The notes beneath the pieces are model-generated. The model had not been told where the DNA came from. It searched no databases and worked only from the letters and a program-made list of their open reading frames with translations. The position numbers were made by a program, and so were the translations under genes. Of a stretch of 64,000 nucleotides of DNA, positions 48,479 through 58,138 are shown in pieces. The stretch is taken from the NCBI RefSeq assembly GCF_016429015.1, contig NZ_JAELTU010000002.1, positions 49,530 to 113,529 on the forward strand, written 5' to 3'. The DNA is from Rhizobium sp. ASV20. Lineage in GTDB: Bacteria > Pseudomonadota > Alphaproteobacteria > Rhizobiales > Rhizobiaceae. The stretch's first letter is position 1, and each line of letters opens with the position of its first letter.

Positions 48479-49384
48479 ATGGCGCCCGCTAAGACAAATC
48501 TATCGAAGGAACTGTTGCTCCTTTTGCTTCTCGCTACCTGCTGGGGAGCGTCCTATAGCTTTATCCGCGTCGGCGTAGCGACCATTCCGCCGATTACGCT
48601 GATTGCCGCCCGCACCCTGATCGCCGGTATCGTTCTGCTCGTCATCATTCGCTGGCGCGGCCTGAGCCTGCCGAGAGATCCGGCAATATGGCGGCGCTTC
48701 CTCATTCAATCTTGCCTCAACAGCGCCATTCCTTTCACGCTCATCGCCTGGGCCGAACAGACGCTCGACGCCGGGCTGGCAACCATCTTGAATTCCACGA
48801 CGCCGATCTTCGCCTTCCTGATCGCCGCAATCCTGCTCCGTGCCGAAAGGCTGACCGGCCGCAAGCTCTTCGGTGTCATCGCAGGCATGGCAGGCATTTG
48901 CCTGATCATCGGCGTCGACGCACTGCACGGCGTAGGTCAACAACTCCCCGCACAGCTTGCCGTCGTCGCCGCATCCATCTGCTATGCAAGCGCAGCCCTG
49001 TTCGGACGGAATTTCAAGGGACTGGATCCGATGATGCCTGCGGCCGGCTCGCTGCTTTGCGGTGCAGCCCTCCTCATCCCCGCCAGCCTGGTTATCGATC
49101 ATCCCTGGCAATTGGCACCATCCACAGCCTCGATCCTGGCGCTGCTCGGCCTGTCGGTCGTGTCGACCGCCCTCGCCTTCAGCATCTACTTCCGGCTGAT
49201 CCAGACACTCGGCTCGGTCAGCACGACGGCACAGGCCTACCTGCGCGTTCCCATCGGCGTCGGAATCGGCGTGATCTTCCTGGGGGAACCGATATCCTCT
49301 ACGGCAGCCATCGGCCTCGTCTGCGTCGTAGGCGGCGTCATGGCCATGACGATTGCCCCGCGCAGAAAAGTCACCGCTGGGTGA
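48479..49384 (+). CDS. DMT-superfamily (EamA) transporter
   Basis: The 301-aa protein has ten hydrophobic segments in two EamA repeats ('LLATCWGASYSFIRVGVATI', 'LDAGLATILNSTTPIFAFL'). GGAGAGTGA is 8 nt or so ahead of the ATG. The substrate is unknown. A hairpin overlaps its stop codon. It is unrelated in sequence detail to the other DMT protein at 24819. Confidence 0.9.
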   Translation: MAPAKTNLSKELLLLLLLATCWGASYSFIRVGVATIPPITLIAARTLIAGIVLLVIIRWRGLSLPRDPAIWRRFLIQSCLNSAIPFTLIAWAEQTLDAGLATILNSTTPIFAFLIAAILLRAERLTGRKLFGVIAGMAGICLIIGVDALHGVGQQLPAQLAVVAASICYASAALFGRNFKGLDPMMPAAGSLLCGAALLIPASLVIDHPWQLAPSTASILALLGLSVVSTALAFSIYFRLIQTLGSVSTTAQAYLRVPIGVGIGVIFLGEPISSTAAIGLVCVVGGVMAMTIAPRRKVTAG

Positions 49385-49388
49385 CTTT
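49367..49388. terminator. Hairpin overlapping the DMT-transporter stop codon
   Basis: A perfect 9-bp stem AAAGTCACC/GGTGACTTT with a GCTG loop includes the stop codon (49382-49384). It has A's before and T's after the stem, so it may end transcription in both directions between the transporter and the GNAT gene. Confidence 0.5.
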
Positions 49389-49408
49389 CCGCGAAGGCGG
49401 ATGGAAGA

Positions 49409-49939
49409 TCAGCGCAGCAACGACAAATCGTCCCAGACGAAAATCAGATTGTCGGAGCGCCAGATCGGCCCGGGATCGGTATATTGCCCGATCATACGAC
49501 CTCCGAGTGACCGGTAGAAAGTGATCGCCGGTTCATTGCCGACCACGACGCCGAGCGCCGCGCTCGAATAGCCGAAGGCGGCAAGCTGCGCCGCCAGTTC
49601 CCGCATGAGGCGCCTCCCAAGCCCTTGCCGCTTCATCGAGGGGTCGATGTAAAGCGAGCGGATTTCCCCTCGCCCTTCGAAAGCCGGCTGCGATGCTGCA
49701 CCGACCGCACCGATGCCGACAAGCCGGCCTCCCTGTTCCGCCAGCAAGATGCCCTGATGCAGGTGCGGATTGGCGAGCATTTCGCTCCACCGCGCGCGGC
49801 GAAAATCCTCGTCAAGTGTGCGATAGACATCCGCCGAGCAGAGATCGCGATAGGTCTCGCACCAAACCGCACGATGCAGCCTGGCAATATCGGCCGCATC
49901 GTCGACAACGGCTGGCCTGATCGCAATTTCTATGGTCAT
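49409..49939 (-). CDS. GNAT-family N-acetyltransferase
   Basis: The 176-aa protein carries the acetyl-CoA motif 'SLYIDPSMKRQGLGRRLMRE' and a C-terminal 'ALGVVVGNEPAITFYRSLGG'. The substrate is unknown. Its ATG overlaps the folC stop (ATGA), so it is the second gene of a folC operon. Confidence 0.92.
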   Translation of the reverse strand: MTIEIAIRPAVVDDAADIARLHRAVWCETYRDLCSADVYRTLDEDFRRARWSEMLANPHLHQGILLAEQGGRLVGIGAVGAASQPAFEGRGEIRSLYIDPSMKRQGLGRRLMRELAAQLAAFGYSSAALGVVVGNEPAITFYRSLGGRMIGQYTDPGPIWRSDNLIFVWDDLSLLR

Positions 49940-51261
49940 CCGATAGCCGCGGAAACTGTATTACGCAGTGCACCGACAAGGTAGAGAGAACCTGTCACCA
50001 GTATCCAGCCGCTGCGCTCGGCAGCCTTCTCCAGAGCCAGATCCAGCGCCTTGTGCGGGTCTGGCTCGGCTTCTCCCGTCATTCCCAAAGACCGCCAGAT
50101 TTCTTCCATTTCGCCCGCTGCATGGGCACGGCCCGATCCCGATGCTTCCGTGAATACCGCGTGGGAAGCGTAGCGGGATAATACACTCAGAAAGCCGGGA
50201 GCATCCTTGTCGGAGGCCAGCGCAACGACAGCAACGCATTCGCCGCGAACATCAGACAAACGCGTGATGTCGCGAAGGACAGCCTCGATATTGAACGGCA
50301 CGTGAGCGCCGTCCATCATCACGGGCACGGTTTGCCGCCCCGTTCCCAACGCAGCCGGCAGCGCGAAATCGAAGCGTTCCATTCGACCCGGCAACCGCGC
50401 TCTGGCGACCACATCGGGCTGCAGCAGCCACGGCCCGATGGGCTGCCCCTTTGCCTCTCCTTCCAGGACACTCTCGCCCTGGTGGCCTAAATGATCGAAT
50501 ACCAGGCCGACAAGCGCGATATTTGTTTCCGCTATCGTCGCATCATTGGCAAGATCGGTTCGAAGCACATCGCAACCGAGTTGGTCAGCGCGATCCTGCA
50601 AAACCCTCCCTGCCTCATCGTCAGCGGCAAGCGTAGTCGCAAGCGTTGCGCCGGGTTTCAATATGCCGACCTTCTCCCGCGCGATCGCTTCGCGCGTCGT
50701 GCCGAGAATTTCCGTATGCTCAAGACCGATGTTGGTCACGATCGCAACTTCACCGAAAACGACATTCGTCGAGTCCAGCCTGCCGCCAAGCCCAACCTCG
50801 ACGACGACCCAGTTCAGGCCGGCATCTCGGAAGACGACGAAGGCAGCAGCCGTAATCACGTCGAACCAGGTCGCATCCTCGCCGGCCGTCGCAGCTCGCT
50901 TGGCGCTCTCATAGCTATCCAGAACCTGCATGATCGCCTTTGCCAGCGCATCGTCCTCGACCTCCCGACCGAGAACACTGACGCGCTCGTTCACCCGGTC
51001 GACATGCGGCGAGGCATAGCGGCCGACACGCCAACCGGCCTGAAGCAAGCCGGCTTCCGTGAGTGCGCAGACAGACCCCTTGCCTTTGGTGCCGGCGACG
51101 TGAATGGTACGAAAACTGCGATGAGGATCGCCCAATCGATGCATGAGATCGAGCATCGGCTCAAGACCGACGCGCATCTCGCCTCGCGGCTTGCGTTCCC
51201 AATTGGTCAGCTGGTCGAGCCGGGAGAGTGCGGCGGACAGGTCGGAAGCGGTTTGTGGCAT
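49936..51261 (-). CDS. folC: Bifunctional dihydrofolate/folylpolyglutamate synthase
   Basis: The 441-aa enzyme adds glutamate to dihydropteroate and to folates. The P-loop is 'VAGTKGKGSVCALTEAGL' near residue 55, followed by 'SPHVDRVNERVSV' and 'VGLGGRLDSTNVV'. The gene is normal in length. In many alphaproteobacteria accD lies ahead of folC; here it does not, and a 161-nt spacer separates folC from the ABC exporter genes on the same strand. Confidence 0.95.
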   Translation of the reverse strand: MPQTASDLSAALSRLDQLTNWERKPRGEMRVGLEPMLDLMHRLGDPHRSFRTIHVAGTKGKGSVCALTEAGLLQAGWRVGRYASPHVDRVNERVSVLGREVEDDALAKAIMQVLDSYESAKRAATAGEDATWFDVITAAAFVVFRDAGLNWVVVEVGLGGRLDSTNVVFGEVAIVTNIGLEHTEILGTTREAIAREKVGILKPGATLATTLAADDEAGRVLQDRADQLGCDVLRTDLANDATIAETNIALVGLVFDHLGHQGESVLEGEAKGQPIGPWLLQPDVVARARLPGRMERFDFALPAALGTGRQTVPVMMDGAHVPFNIEAVLRDITRLSDVRGECVAVVALASDKDAPGFLSVLSRYASHAVFTEASGSGRAHAAGEMEEIWRSLGMTGEAEPDPHKALDLALEKAAERSGWILVTGSLYLVGALRNTVSAAIG

Positions 51262-51422
51262 GACATACCTTCATCAAGATACCATGCGAATGGCGACAAG
51301 TGGCGCGACGGTCTTTGACGCATGCAGACACCCGACCATCTCGCTACATCAGATCAGGACCGATCAGTTCCATGCGGCGACAACCGCCGCAAGGTCCTAA
51401 ATTTGCGTATCAGGCTCCGTCG

Positions 51423-52184
51423 TCAGTTCCTCAACCGATATCCGGTCTTGAAGATCCAGCCCAGAGCCGTCAGGCAGAGGATGAGGAAGAGCGTGATGAT
51501 CGCCAGGCTCAGCACCGGATTTACGTCCGCAATGCCATAGAAGCTCCAGCGGAAGCCGCTGACGAGATAGAGAACCGGGTTAAGATGGCTTACCGCCTGC
51601 CAGAACGGCGGCAGCATATTGATCGAATAGAAGCTGCCACCCAGGAATGTCAGCGGCGGCACGACCAGCATGGGAATGAGGTTCAGCTGCTCAAAATTCC
51701 CGGCCCATATGCCGATCATGAAGCCAAACAGACTGAAGGTCACGGCCGTCAGGACAAAGAACAGGATCATCATGAGGGGATGCTCGATCCTGATGTCGAC
51801 AAAGAAGCTCGCCGTTGCCAGAATGATCAAGCCGATCAACATGCCTTTGGTCGCCGCCGCGCCGACATATCCAAGAACGATTTCGGTCATGGCGACCGGC
51901 GCCGACAATACTTCGTAGATCGTGCCGGTGAACTTCGGAAAATAGATGCCGAAGGAGCCGTTGCTGATGCACTGTCCCAGCAGCGTCAACATGATCAGGC
52001 CCGGCGTGATAAAGGCCCCGTAAGAAACGCCCTCGACCAGATTGATGCGCGAGCCGATCGCCGCTCCGAAGACGATAAAATAGAGCGATGTAGAAATGAC
52101 GGGCGAGACGACACTCTGCAGCAGCGTGCGCCGCGTGCGGGCCATTTCGAACGTATAGATGGATTTGATCGCCTCGAAGTTCAT
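51423..52184 (-). CDS. ABC-2-type exporter permease (YadH-like)
   Basis: The 253-aa protein has six hydrophobic segments and the ABC-2 motif '[20 protein letters not shown]'. The size and pairing resemble E. coli YadH; NodJ of nodulation loci has the same fold, but nothing nod-related is near. It overlaps its ATPase by 4 nt (ATGA). Substrate unknown. Confidence 0.9.
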   Translation of the reverse strand: MNFEAIKSIYTFEMARTRRTLLQSVVSPVISTSLYFIVFGAAIGSRINLVEGVSYGAFITPGLIMLTLLGQCISNGSFGIYFPKFTGTIYEVLSAPVAMTEIVLGYVGAAATKGMLIGLIILATASFFVDIRIEHPLMMILFFVLTAVTFSLFGFMIGIWAGNFEQLNLIPMLVVPPLTFLGGSFYSINMLPPFWQAVSHLNPVLYLVSGFRWSFYGIADVNPVLSLAIITLFLILCLTALGWIFKTGYRLRN

Positions 52185-53107
52185 TTGCCTGCTCCAACCA
52201 GCGATACGAAAATATCCTCGAGCGAACTTTGGCGCGTCGAGAGATCCTTGAAATGAATTCCCTCGGCAGCGAGCTTCGACAGCAGCGCGGCAATGCTCGA
52301 CTGTTCGTTCTGGGCATCGAAGTCATAGATGAGGGTCATGCCGTTCGGCCCGAGCGAAAGCCCATTGCCGTCGAGACAGTTCGGTATAGCGTCGAGCGGC
52401 TCGGTCAACTCAAGAATAAGCTGCTTGCGGCCGAGCTTGGCCATCAGCGCTTTCTTGTCCTCCACCAGGAGAAGCTGGCCGCCATTGATGACACCAACGC
52501 GATCGGCTGCTTCTTCAGCTTCCTCGATATAGTGTGTGGTCAAAATGATCGTCACGCCGGAAGCCCGAAGGCGCTCGACCACGTGCCACATGTCCTTGCG
52601 CAACGTCACATCCACGCCTGCGGTCGGCTCGTCGAGGAACAGGATCTGCGGCTCATGCGAGAGTGCCTTGGCGATCAGGACGCGCCGCTTCATGCCGCCC
52701 GAAAGCTGGCGAAGCATGTTGTCCTTCTTGTCCCACAGAGAAAGGTCGCGCAGGATTTTCTCTATGTAAGCCGGGTTCGCCTTCTTGCCGTGCAGACCCC
52801 GCGAAAAACTGACCGTGTTCCACACCGTCTCGAATTGATCGGTCGTCAGCTCCTGCGGCACCAGGCCGATCATGCTGCGGGTGGCGCGAAAATCACGCAC
52901 AACATCATGGCCGCCGACCAATACCGAGCCACTGCTCGGATTGGCGATGCCACAGACTATAGAGATCAGGGTCGTCTTGCCCGCCCCGTTCGGCCCGAGC
53001 AAGGCAAGAATTTCCCCCTGTTCGATATCGAGATCGACACCTTTGAGTGCCTGAAACCCGTTGCCGTAGGTTTTGGTGAGATTGCGAATGGAAATGATCG
53101 GAGCCAT
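52181..53107 (-). CDS. ABC exporter ATP-binding protein (YadG-like)
   Basis: The 308-aa ATPase shows Walker A '[10 protein letters not shown]', the signature 'LSGGMKRR' and Walker B '[12 protein letters not shown]', then a C-terminal extension of about 80 residues. The length equals that of E. coli YadG. It drives the permease encoded directly downstream. The gene starts the pair; no obvious operator was found upstream. Confidence 0.92.
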   Translation of the reverse strand: MAPIISIRNLTKTYGNGFQALKGVDLDIEQGEILALLGPNGAGKTTLISIVCGIANPSSGSVLVGGHDVVRDFRATRSMIGLVPQELTTDQFETVWNTVSFSRGLHGKKANPAYIEKILRDLSLWDKKDNMLRQLSGGMKRRVLIAKALSHEPQILFLDEPTAGVDVTLRKDMWHVVERLRASGVTIILTTHYIEEAEEAADRVGVINGGQLLLVEDKKALMAKLGRKQLILELTEPLDAIPNCLDGNGLSLGPNGMTLIYDFDAQNEQSSIAALLSKLAAEGIHFKDLSTRQSSLEDIFVSLVGAGK

Positions 53108-53339
53108 GATGCGGGCAAGTCCGGCCTTGTAATGATGATGAATTTGTCGGCGTTTGCCCGCTATATAGCCGGGCTCAGGCTTTTACCATCCTATGAGGAC
53201 TAAACACAGCGTTCGCGTAAGCCAAATAAGCTGTCATTAAATCGTGACCTTCGTCGGGCATATAGCTCGTTAGGTAAGCAACGTTTGTCGCACTCCGCCC
53301 AATGCCTCTTGGCGACACGTAAGCGCCTATTGTACTGGA

Positions 53340-53465
53340 CGATTTATTGCCCTCGCATTCATATTGCGTGCCTCATTGCAACATGAAGTTTTTTTCTGGA
53401 GCAGGCAAGGATCCCCCGTCGTTGCCATGCACCATTCAAGCCGGCACTCGCCGGCTTTTTCTTTC
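53340..53465 (+). ncRNA. Candidate trans-acting small RNA
   Basis: A strong + strand terminator with no + strand gene before it suggests an independent transcript. Just ahead is a possible hairpin GGCAA/TTGCC (53404-53408, 53422-53426) that presents GGATCCCCCGTCG in its loop, a C-rich loop of the kind that pairs with ribosome binding sites in rhizobial small RNAs. The 5' end is a guess; no clear promoter was found. Confidence 0.35.
53438..53465 (+). terminator. Orphan + strand terminator
   Basis: AAGCCGGC/GCCGGCTT with an ACTC loop is followed by a T-rich run TTTTTCTTTC. The reverse side lacks a good T-run, so it mainly serves + strand transcription. Confidence 0.8.
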
Positions 53466-53493
53466 TTGCGTGTTTTGACCACCGAAACGACGA

Positions 53494-53748
53494 CTACCAG
53501 CTGCCGTTTACACCGCAGCCGGCTGGCGGCAGAGTCTTGTGCTCGAAGCGAGCCTTCAGCATTTCGCAGCCCTTGTTGCGAATGGGCGTCGGCATCATCG
53601 TATTGAGACCGATCCCAACTTCATCAAAGGGATCTTCGGCATAGGCGACATAGATGTACCAACGCCCACCGATGACAACGATGATGGCGATAAGGGCAGC
53701 AATAAGCGCTCTTCCCAGGCTTCTTTTCCGTCTCGGCACGTCTTCCAT
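53494..53748 (-). CDS. Small single-pass membrane protein, unknown
   Basis: The 84-aa product starts at the ATG at 53748 (GAGGA close upstream). It has a basic N terminus 'MEDVPRRKRSLGRAL', one hydrophobic helix and a C-terminal part with three residues that stand out: two Cys (in 'NKGCEML' and 'PPAGCGVNG') that could form a disulfide outside the membrane. I do not recognise the family. An upstream ATG at 53805 lies inside the dispersed repeat and is less likely. Confidence 0.6.
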   Translation of the reverse strand: MEDVPRRKRSLGRALIAALIAIIVVIGGRWYIYVAYAEDPFDEVGIGLNTMMPTPIRNKGCEMLKARFEHKTLPPAGCGVNGSW

Positions 53749-53800
53749 GAGATCCTCGCTTGCCTTCGCTCTCCGCACTTGACCATGCTTCCCCAACCAA

Positions 53801-53902
53801 AACATGTCGCGCGAAATGTGCGGCGATCCTACGACAACGACCTGCGCAAGATCAAAGACCTGAAGCGCAAAAGCGAATCTTAGAGATCGCGACGCGCTTT
53901 AG
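53801..53902 (+). repeat. Dispersed intergenic repeat, copy C
   Basis: It starts AACATGTCGCGC, like copy B, and contains TACGACAACGACCTGCGCA, AGATCAAAGACCTGAAGCGC and AATCTTAGAGATCGCG, which align with copies A and B. It fills most of the gap between the extensin-like gene and the small membrane protein gene. Confidence 0.7.
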
Positions 53903-53956
53903 ATAAATCAGCGACCGCTTCCGGCAAGAGCAGATGTATATCCGGCAAAGAGCCAA

Positions 53957-55144
53957 TCAAAGGCTGCAATAGCGCCGGCCGCCTTTCCGATCACGAAGAT
54001 CGAAATGAAAATGGTTCCAATGCTCCGGATTACTGCCGGGGCCAAGCACCGTATCGAAATAGCGGCAGCTATCCGTGCGAACGGCCTTCAGCAATCCGCC
54101 CTCTCGGAAAGAGAACAGACCCTTCTTGCGCACGTCAATCACATGGCCGTTCTTCAGCACGAATGTACCGACATCGATGGCATTGCCGTGGGCATGTTCT
54201 GACATCGGATTATAGCGTTGCCGGCTATTGTTCATGCGCCGACAGGAGTAGCCGCCAAGCGGAACGATCGTACCGATGCCCGACCAGTAACGGGTGCGCG
54301 CCGCCGGCGCCAATTCGTTCTTCACCCATTTCGCAAAGGCGAGCGTTACCTGGCAATTCAGTGTAACGGCCGGACGGACGGCGATATTGCCGGACAGCCC
54401 GCTTAGAGAGATCGGATAAGGAACTTGGCACGCAGGCCCGTTCGAGATCGAAGGCTTGTCCGTATAGATAACGCCCATACGGCGAAGTTCCTGACGACAG
54501 GCGATTTCGGAAGGCGGCATCATCCCCGGAGATGATTGCGGCGCGTCGAATTGGCGATCGAGGCGCGATACGGGGTTATCGACGCGGGGCAGCATGGCGA
54601 CCTGCGTTCCCGGCAGCTGCCTTGATATAGGCGAGCGATTGATCTCCGTCTGTGCGGCCGATCTTTGAAGAACGGATCGATTGGTCTGCGTCGGCGCATC
54701 CGAACCGATGCCGTCGACCACGGGTTCGTCGGTTTGGCCCTCGGCAATATTCTGCTGCTCTTCCTGCGCCAGCCCGACGACCGATGCGGACTGAGCCTCT
54801 TCGGCCGGCCCAACGCCGAGTTCGGCATCCATATTGACGCCCTGAGACGGAATGTCCGACTGCTGCGCCAGGCCTGTTTCGACATCCGTCGTCGTCACGG
54901 CCTCGCCGCTCGCCGATCGGCGTTTGCCGCCGGCATAATTGTTGGAGGCAGAGACCATCGGGTCCTGGGCATCGGGATAGGAGAATTGTCTTTGCGAAAC
55001 GCTGCGATGCGGTTTGATCGAGCCGACGCGGGAGGAACTGTCGACACTCGAGGGCGGCACGAGACTATCGGCCGTGCAGGCGACCAGCGCCGACGACAAC
55101 AATAGCGGCAATAGAGCCCGCCGAAGAATGGGTAAATAGGTCAT
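53957..55144 (-). CDS. Extensin-like domain lipoprotein
   Basis: The ATG at 55144 gives 395 aa with a lipoprotein signal ('LLPLLLSSALVAC', lipobox Cys). A Ser/Gln/Asp-rich linker of about 200 residues follows, then an extensin-like C-terminal domain. That domain has 'SEHAHGNAIDVGTFVL', 'CRYFDTVLGPGSNPEHWNH' and 'FHFDLRD'; its paired His and Asp resemble zinc peptidase folds of the D-Ala-D-Ala/VanY type. It may therefore act on peptidoglycan from the outer or inner membrane. The open frame extends 169 codons upstream, but that part is antisense to the thioesterase gene. Confidence 0.87.
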   Translation of the reverse strand: MTYLPILRRALLPLLLSSALVACTADSLVPPSSVDSSSRVGSIKPHRSVSQRQFSYPDAQDPMVSASNNYAGGKRRSASGEAVTTTDVETGLAQQSDIPSQGVNMDAELGVGPAEEAQSASVVGLAQEEQQNIAEGQTDEPVVDGIGSDAPTQTNRSVLQRSAAQTEINRSPISRQLPGTQVAMLPRVDNPVSRLDRQFDAPQSSPGMMPPSEIACRQELRRMGVIYTDKPSISNGPACQVPYPISLSGLSGNIAVRPAVTLNCQVTLAFAKWVKNELAPAARTRYWSGIGTIVPLGGYSCRRMNNSRQRYNPMSEHAHGNAIDVGTFVLKNGHVIDVRKKGLFSFREGGLLKAVRTDSCRYFDTVLGPGSNPEHWNHFHFDLRDRKGGRRYCSL

Positions 55145-55388
55145 ATTCCTGATCCGCTGCCCCAGCCACGGTCGGTAGCGCTTACAAACTCTAAACGGGA
55201 ACGGTGAACGAAAACTTACCGCCGCGAACCGACCTGTCTCCGCTTGATACTTTCGCGTTCGACGAAGGGTTATGCCGGCTCGCCAGTTGCGGACCTGCGT
55301 GACGGAAGCGATAGAGCGGCCTTTCCCATCGCTGCGGGATTGCATAGGCTGGATACCGGAATCAATAGCTTGCCACAGGAGCGAACGA

Positions 55389-55778
55389 ATGAACGACGGC
55401 GTCAAACCAAGGGGCGAGCTCACATTGCGCACGCTCGCAATGCCCGCAGACGCCAATCCGGCCGGCGACATCTTCGGCGGCTGGGTCATGGCGCAGATGG
55501 ATTTGGCGAGCGGTATCCGCGCCGCCGAACGGGCTCGTGGCCGCGTCGTCACCGCCGCCGTAAAGGAAATGGCATTCGAGCTGCCGGTCAAGATTGGCGA
55601 CACGCTGAGCGTCTTCACCGACATCGAGCGCGTCGGACGAACGTCGATCACGCTGAGCGTCGAAGCATGGGCGCATCGTGCACGCTACAACACATTGGAG
55701 AAGGTCACGGCCGCTACCTTCATCATGGTCGCTCTTGACGAAAATGGCGCACCCAAGGCCGTGCCCGTGGAGAACTGA
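55389..55778 (+). CDS. YciA-like acyl-CoA thioesterase
   Basis: The 129-aa hotdog-fold protein has 'NPAGDIFGGWVMAQMD' (the catalytic Asp and substrate loop) and 'RVGRTSITLSVEAW', typical of YciA-type acyl-CoA thioesterases. AGGAG is 7 nt before the ATG. Chain-length preference cannot be read from sequence. The next gene begins one nucleotide after the stop. Confidence 0.92.
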   Translation: MNDGVKPRGELTLRTLAMPADANPAGDIFGGWVMAQMDLASGIRAAERARGRVVTAAVKEMAFELPVKIGDTLSVFTDIERVGRTSITLSVEAWAHRARYNTLEKVTAATFIMVALDENGAPKAVPVEN

Positions 55779-55779
55779 C

Positions 55780-56373
55780 ATGATGGGCGCAGCACACGCA
55801 CCGGAAGTTTACGTTTACATCCGGACTGTCATGAGCATGGTGATCGGCCTCTCGCTCGCACAGCTCCTGACGCGGCTCGCGGGTTTCGTGCAGGCGCCCG
55901 GCAAGAACAAGATCTACTTCGTCCACATCGGCTGGGTGTTGTCGATGTTCCTCTACATCATCCATTTCTGGTGGTGGGAATATCGGCTGCAATCGGTGCA
56001 GGTCATTACTTTCGCGGTCTATCTTTTCCTGATCTGCTTCTGCTGCCTCTTTTATTTCCTCTGCGTGCTCCTCAATCCGCCGTCGATCGACGAGTATGGC
56101 GGCTTCGAAGAATATTTCATCTCCCGCCGCCGCTGGTTCTTCGGACTGCTCGCCGTGACCTACGCCGTCGACCTCATCGACACGATGCTAAAGGGGGAAG
56201 CCTATTTTCAATCTCTCGGCTGGGAATATCCGACACGCAACATCGTCTATATCGTGCTGTGTATCGTCGCGGCCATCACCGCGAACCGACGTTTCCAGGC
56301 CGCATTCGTTATCCTCGGGCTAATCTACCAGATCACGTGGATCTTCCGCCTCTACGACATACTTCCGGGATAG
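55780..56373 (+). CDS. Integral membrane protein, unknown family
   Basis: The 197-aa protein has about six hydrophobic segments ('IGWVLSMFLYIIHFWWWEY', 'AVYLFLICFCCLFYFLCVLL') and a charged loop 'DEYGGFEEYFISRRR'. It starts one nucleotide after the thioesterase stop with GGAG 7 nt upstream, so the two are coupled. I do not recognise the family. A second ATG follows at once (55783). Confidence 0.75.
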   Translation: MMGAAHAPEVYVYIRTVMSMVIGLSLAQLLTRLAGFVQAPGKNKIYFVHIGWVLSMFLYIIHFWWWEYRLQSVQVITFAVYLFLICFCCLFYFLCVLLNPPSIDEYGGFEEYFISRRRWFFGLLAVTYAVDLIDTMLKGEAYFQSLGWEYPTRNIVYIVLCIVAAITANRRFQAAFVILGLIYQITWIFRLYDILPG

Positions 56374-56494
56374 GGTCGCAAACAATCCTGCGTAAAACGG
56401 CAGCCATTTCGATATTCCAGGTTTCTTGACCAAGACACCGCCATATTGTTCAGATCGATTGTCCTCTGGAACGGCGGTGGGAGACTTGGCCTTG

Positions 56495-58084
56495 ATGCTA
56501 AAGAGCTATGTATTGGGATTGGCGCTTGCTATTTCATTGCCCGTACTCGCTCATGCCGAAGATCCTGCGCCCGGCCCGGCTGACACGACCATCGCACTCA
56601 AATATTGGGGGGAATTCGCCAAGCAAGGCAATGCTGCCGCCCAATACGGTCTTGGCTATCGCTACGCCAACGGCCAGGGCGTTGAACAGGACGATAGCCA
56701 GGCCGTCGACTGGTATCAAAAAGCGGCCGAGCAGGGTAACGCCCAGGCACAATATGCCCTCGCCTACATGTACGCCTCTGGCCGTGGCGTCGATGTCGAT
56801 CAGAAACAGGCAAACGACTGGTATCTCAAATCGGCGCAACGCGGCAACGCCGATGCGCAATATGCCATCGGCTATTCCTATGCCAACGGCCGCGGCATGG
56901 ATGCCGACAACAAGCAGGCAATCGATTGGTATCAGAAATCCGCGGCTCAAGGGCAGGCTCAGGCGCAATACGCCCTCGGCTATATGTACGCCAATGGCGT
57001 CGGAATTCAGCAGGATACTGCAATCGCCGTCACCTGGTATCGCAAAGCAGCCGACCAGGGTCGCACGGATGCCGAATATGCCCTCGGCTACATCTATGAA
57101 AACGGCCAGGATATGGCGCCCGACCAGGCGACCGCCCTCGGCTGGTACAGGAAAGCGGCAGATCATGGCGATGCACAGGGCCTGTATGCCCTCGGCTATG
57201 CCTATGCCAATGGCAAGGGCGTTGAACGAAACGATGCCGAAGCCTACTCCTGGTACAAGAAGGCAGCGGAAAAGGGTCGCGCCGACGCGCAATATGCCGT
57301 CGGTTACAGTCTCGCCAACGGGCTTGGCGTTCAAGAGGACTACAGACAGGCGCTCCAATGGTATCGCAAATCAGCCGATCAGGGCCGATCCGACGCGCAA
57401 TATGCCCTCGGTTACCTCTATGCCAACGGCCACGGCGTCAAGGTTGACGATCCGACAGCCGTGAAGTGGTATCGCAAATCAGCCCTGCAGGGAGATGCGC
57501 AAGGCGAATATGCTCTCGCCTACATGTATGCCGGCGGACGTGGCGTTGCGAAGGATTACGGCAAGGCTTTCGAATGGTATGGGAAGTCCGCGGCCCAAGG
57601 CCATGCGGATGCGCAATACGCACTCGGTTACATGTATGACAATGGCCAGGCGACAAGCACGAGCAAGGCGACGGCGGCAGACTGGTATCGCAAGGCAGCC
57701 GATCAGAACAATCCACAGGGGCAATACGCCCTCGCCTATCTCTACTATCACGGCGACGGTGTGCAGAAGGATTACGCTCAGGCGGCCGAGCTGTTTCGCA
57801 AGGCGGCGGGACAAGGCGACGCACGCGCCGAATATGGCCTTGGATATCTGTATTATAACGGCTACGGAGTAGCCAAGAACACCGCAATTGCCGCAGAGTG
57901 GTTCAACAAGGCGGCCGCTAAGGGATTGCCGGAGGCTCAGCACGGGCTCAGCTACATGGAAGCCAATGGTGACGGTCCCGTCCCGGATCTCGGACCATCG
58001 GGTCAAGGGCGGGCCAGCGGCAAGGATACTGGCGGATCGTCGGGTTGGGCTGTCTTTCACCTGCTGATGGCGCTTCTGCCATAG
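56495..58084 (+). CDS. Secreted Sel1-repeat protein, 13 repeats
   Basis: The 529-aa product has a signal peptide ('LGLALAISLPVLAHA'), then 13 units of about 36 residues with the Sel1 pattern (for example 'AQAQYALAYMYASGRGVDVD'), and a Gly/Ser-rich end with a last hydrophobic run ('GWAVFHLLMALLP'). Sel1 repeats form a helical scaffold for protein binding; the rhizobial relative ExoR is a periplasmic regulator. The repeats look recently amplified within the protein. The frame is open 23 codons before the ATG at 56495. First of two such genes. Confidence 0.88.
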   Translation: MLKSYVLGLALAISLPVLAHAEDPAPGPADTTIALKYWGEFAKQGNAAAQYGLGYRYANGQGVEQDDSQAVDWYQKAAEQGNAQAQYALAYMYASGRGVDVDQKQANDWYLKSAQRGNADAQYAIGYSYANGRGMDADNKQAIDWYQKSAAQGQAQAQYALGYMYANGVGIQQDTAIAVTWYRKAADQGRTDAEYALGYIYENGQDMAPDQATALGWYRKAADHGDAQGLYALGYAYANGKGVERNDAEAYSWYKKAAEKGRADAQYAVGYSLANGLGVQEDYRQALQWYRKSADQGRSDAQYALGYLYANGHGVKVDDPTAVKWYRKSALQGDAQGEYALAYMYAGGRGVAKDYGKAFEWYGKSAAQGHADAQYALGYMYDNGQATSTSKATAADWYRKAADQNNPQGQYALAYLYYHGDGVQKDYAQAAELFRKAAGQGDARAEYGLGYLYYNGYGVAKNTAIAAEWFNKAAAKGLPEAQHGLSYMEANGDGPVPDLGPSGQGRASGKDTGGSSGWAVFHLLMALLP

Positions 58085-58138
58085 CCGACGTAAATGCATT
58101 GATATGGATCCAGAGGATCATCGACTGAGGGGTAGATC

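Larger units (their letters stand above)
53108..53493. other. 386-nt spacer with candidate small RNA
   Basis: Both flanking genes lie on the minus strand, yet the only strong terminator here (53438-53465) faces the plus strand. The right half is annotated separately as a candidate small RNA. The left half (53108-53335) holds the promoter region of the ABC genes and nothing else I recognise. Confidence 0.5.

Noticed and set aside
51423..53107. nodI-nodJ nodulation exporter
   Set aside because: The fold is the same, but no nod, nif or other symbiosis gene is near, and the lengths fit YadG/YadH equally well.
53108..53493. tRNA gene in the spacer
   Set aside because: No T-loop GGTTCGA-like sequence, anticodon arm or CCA end could be found.
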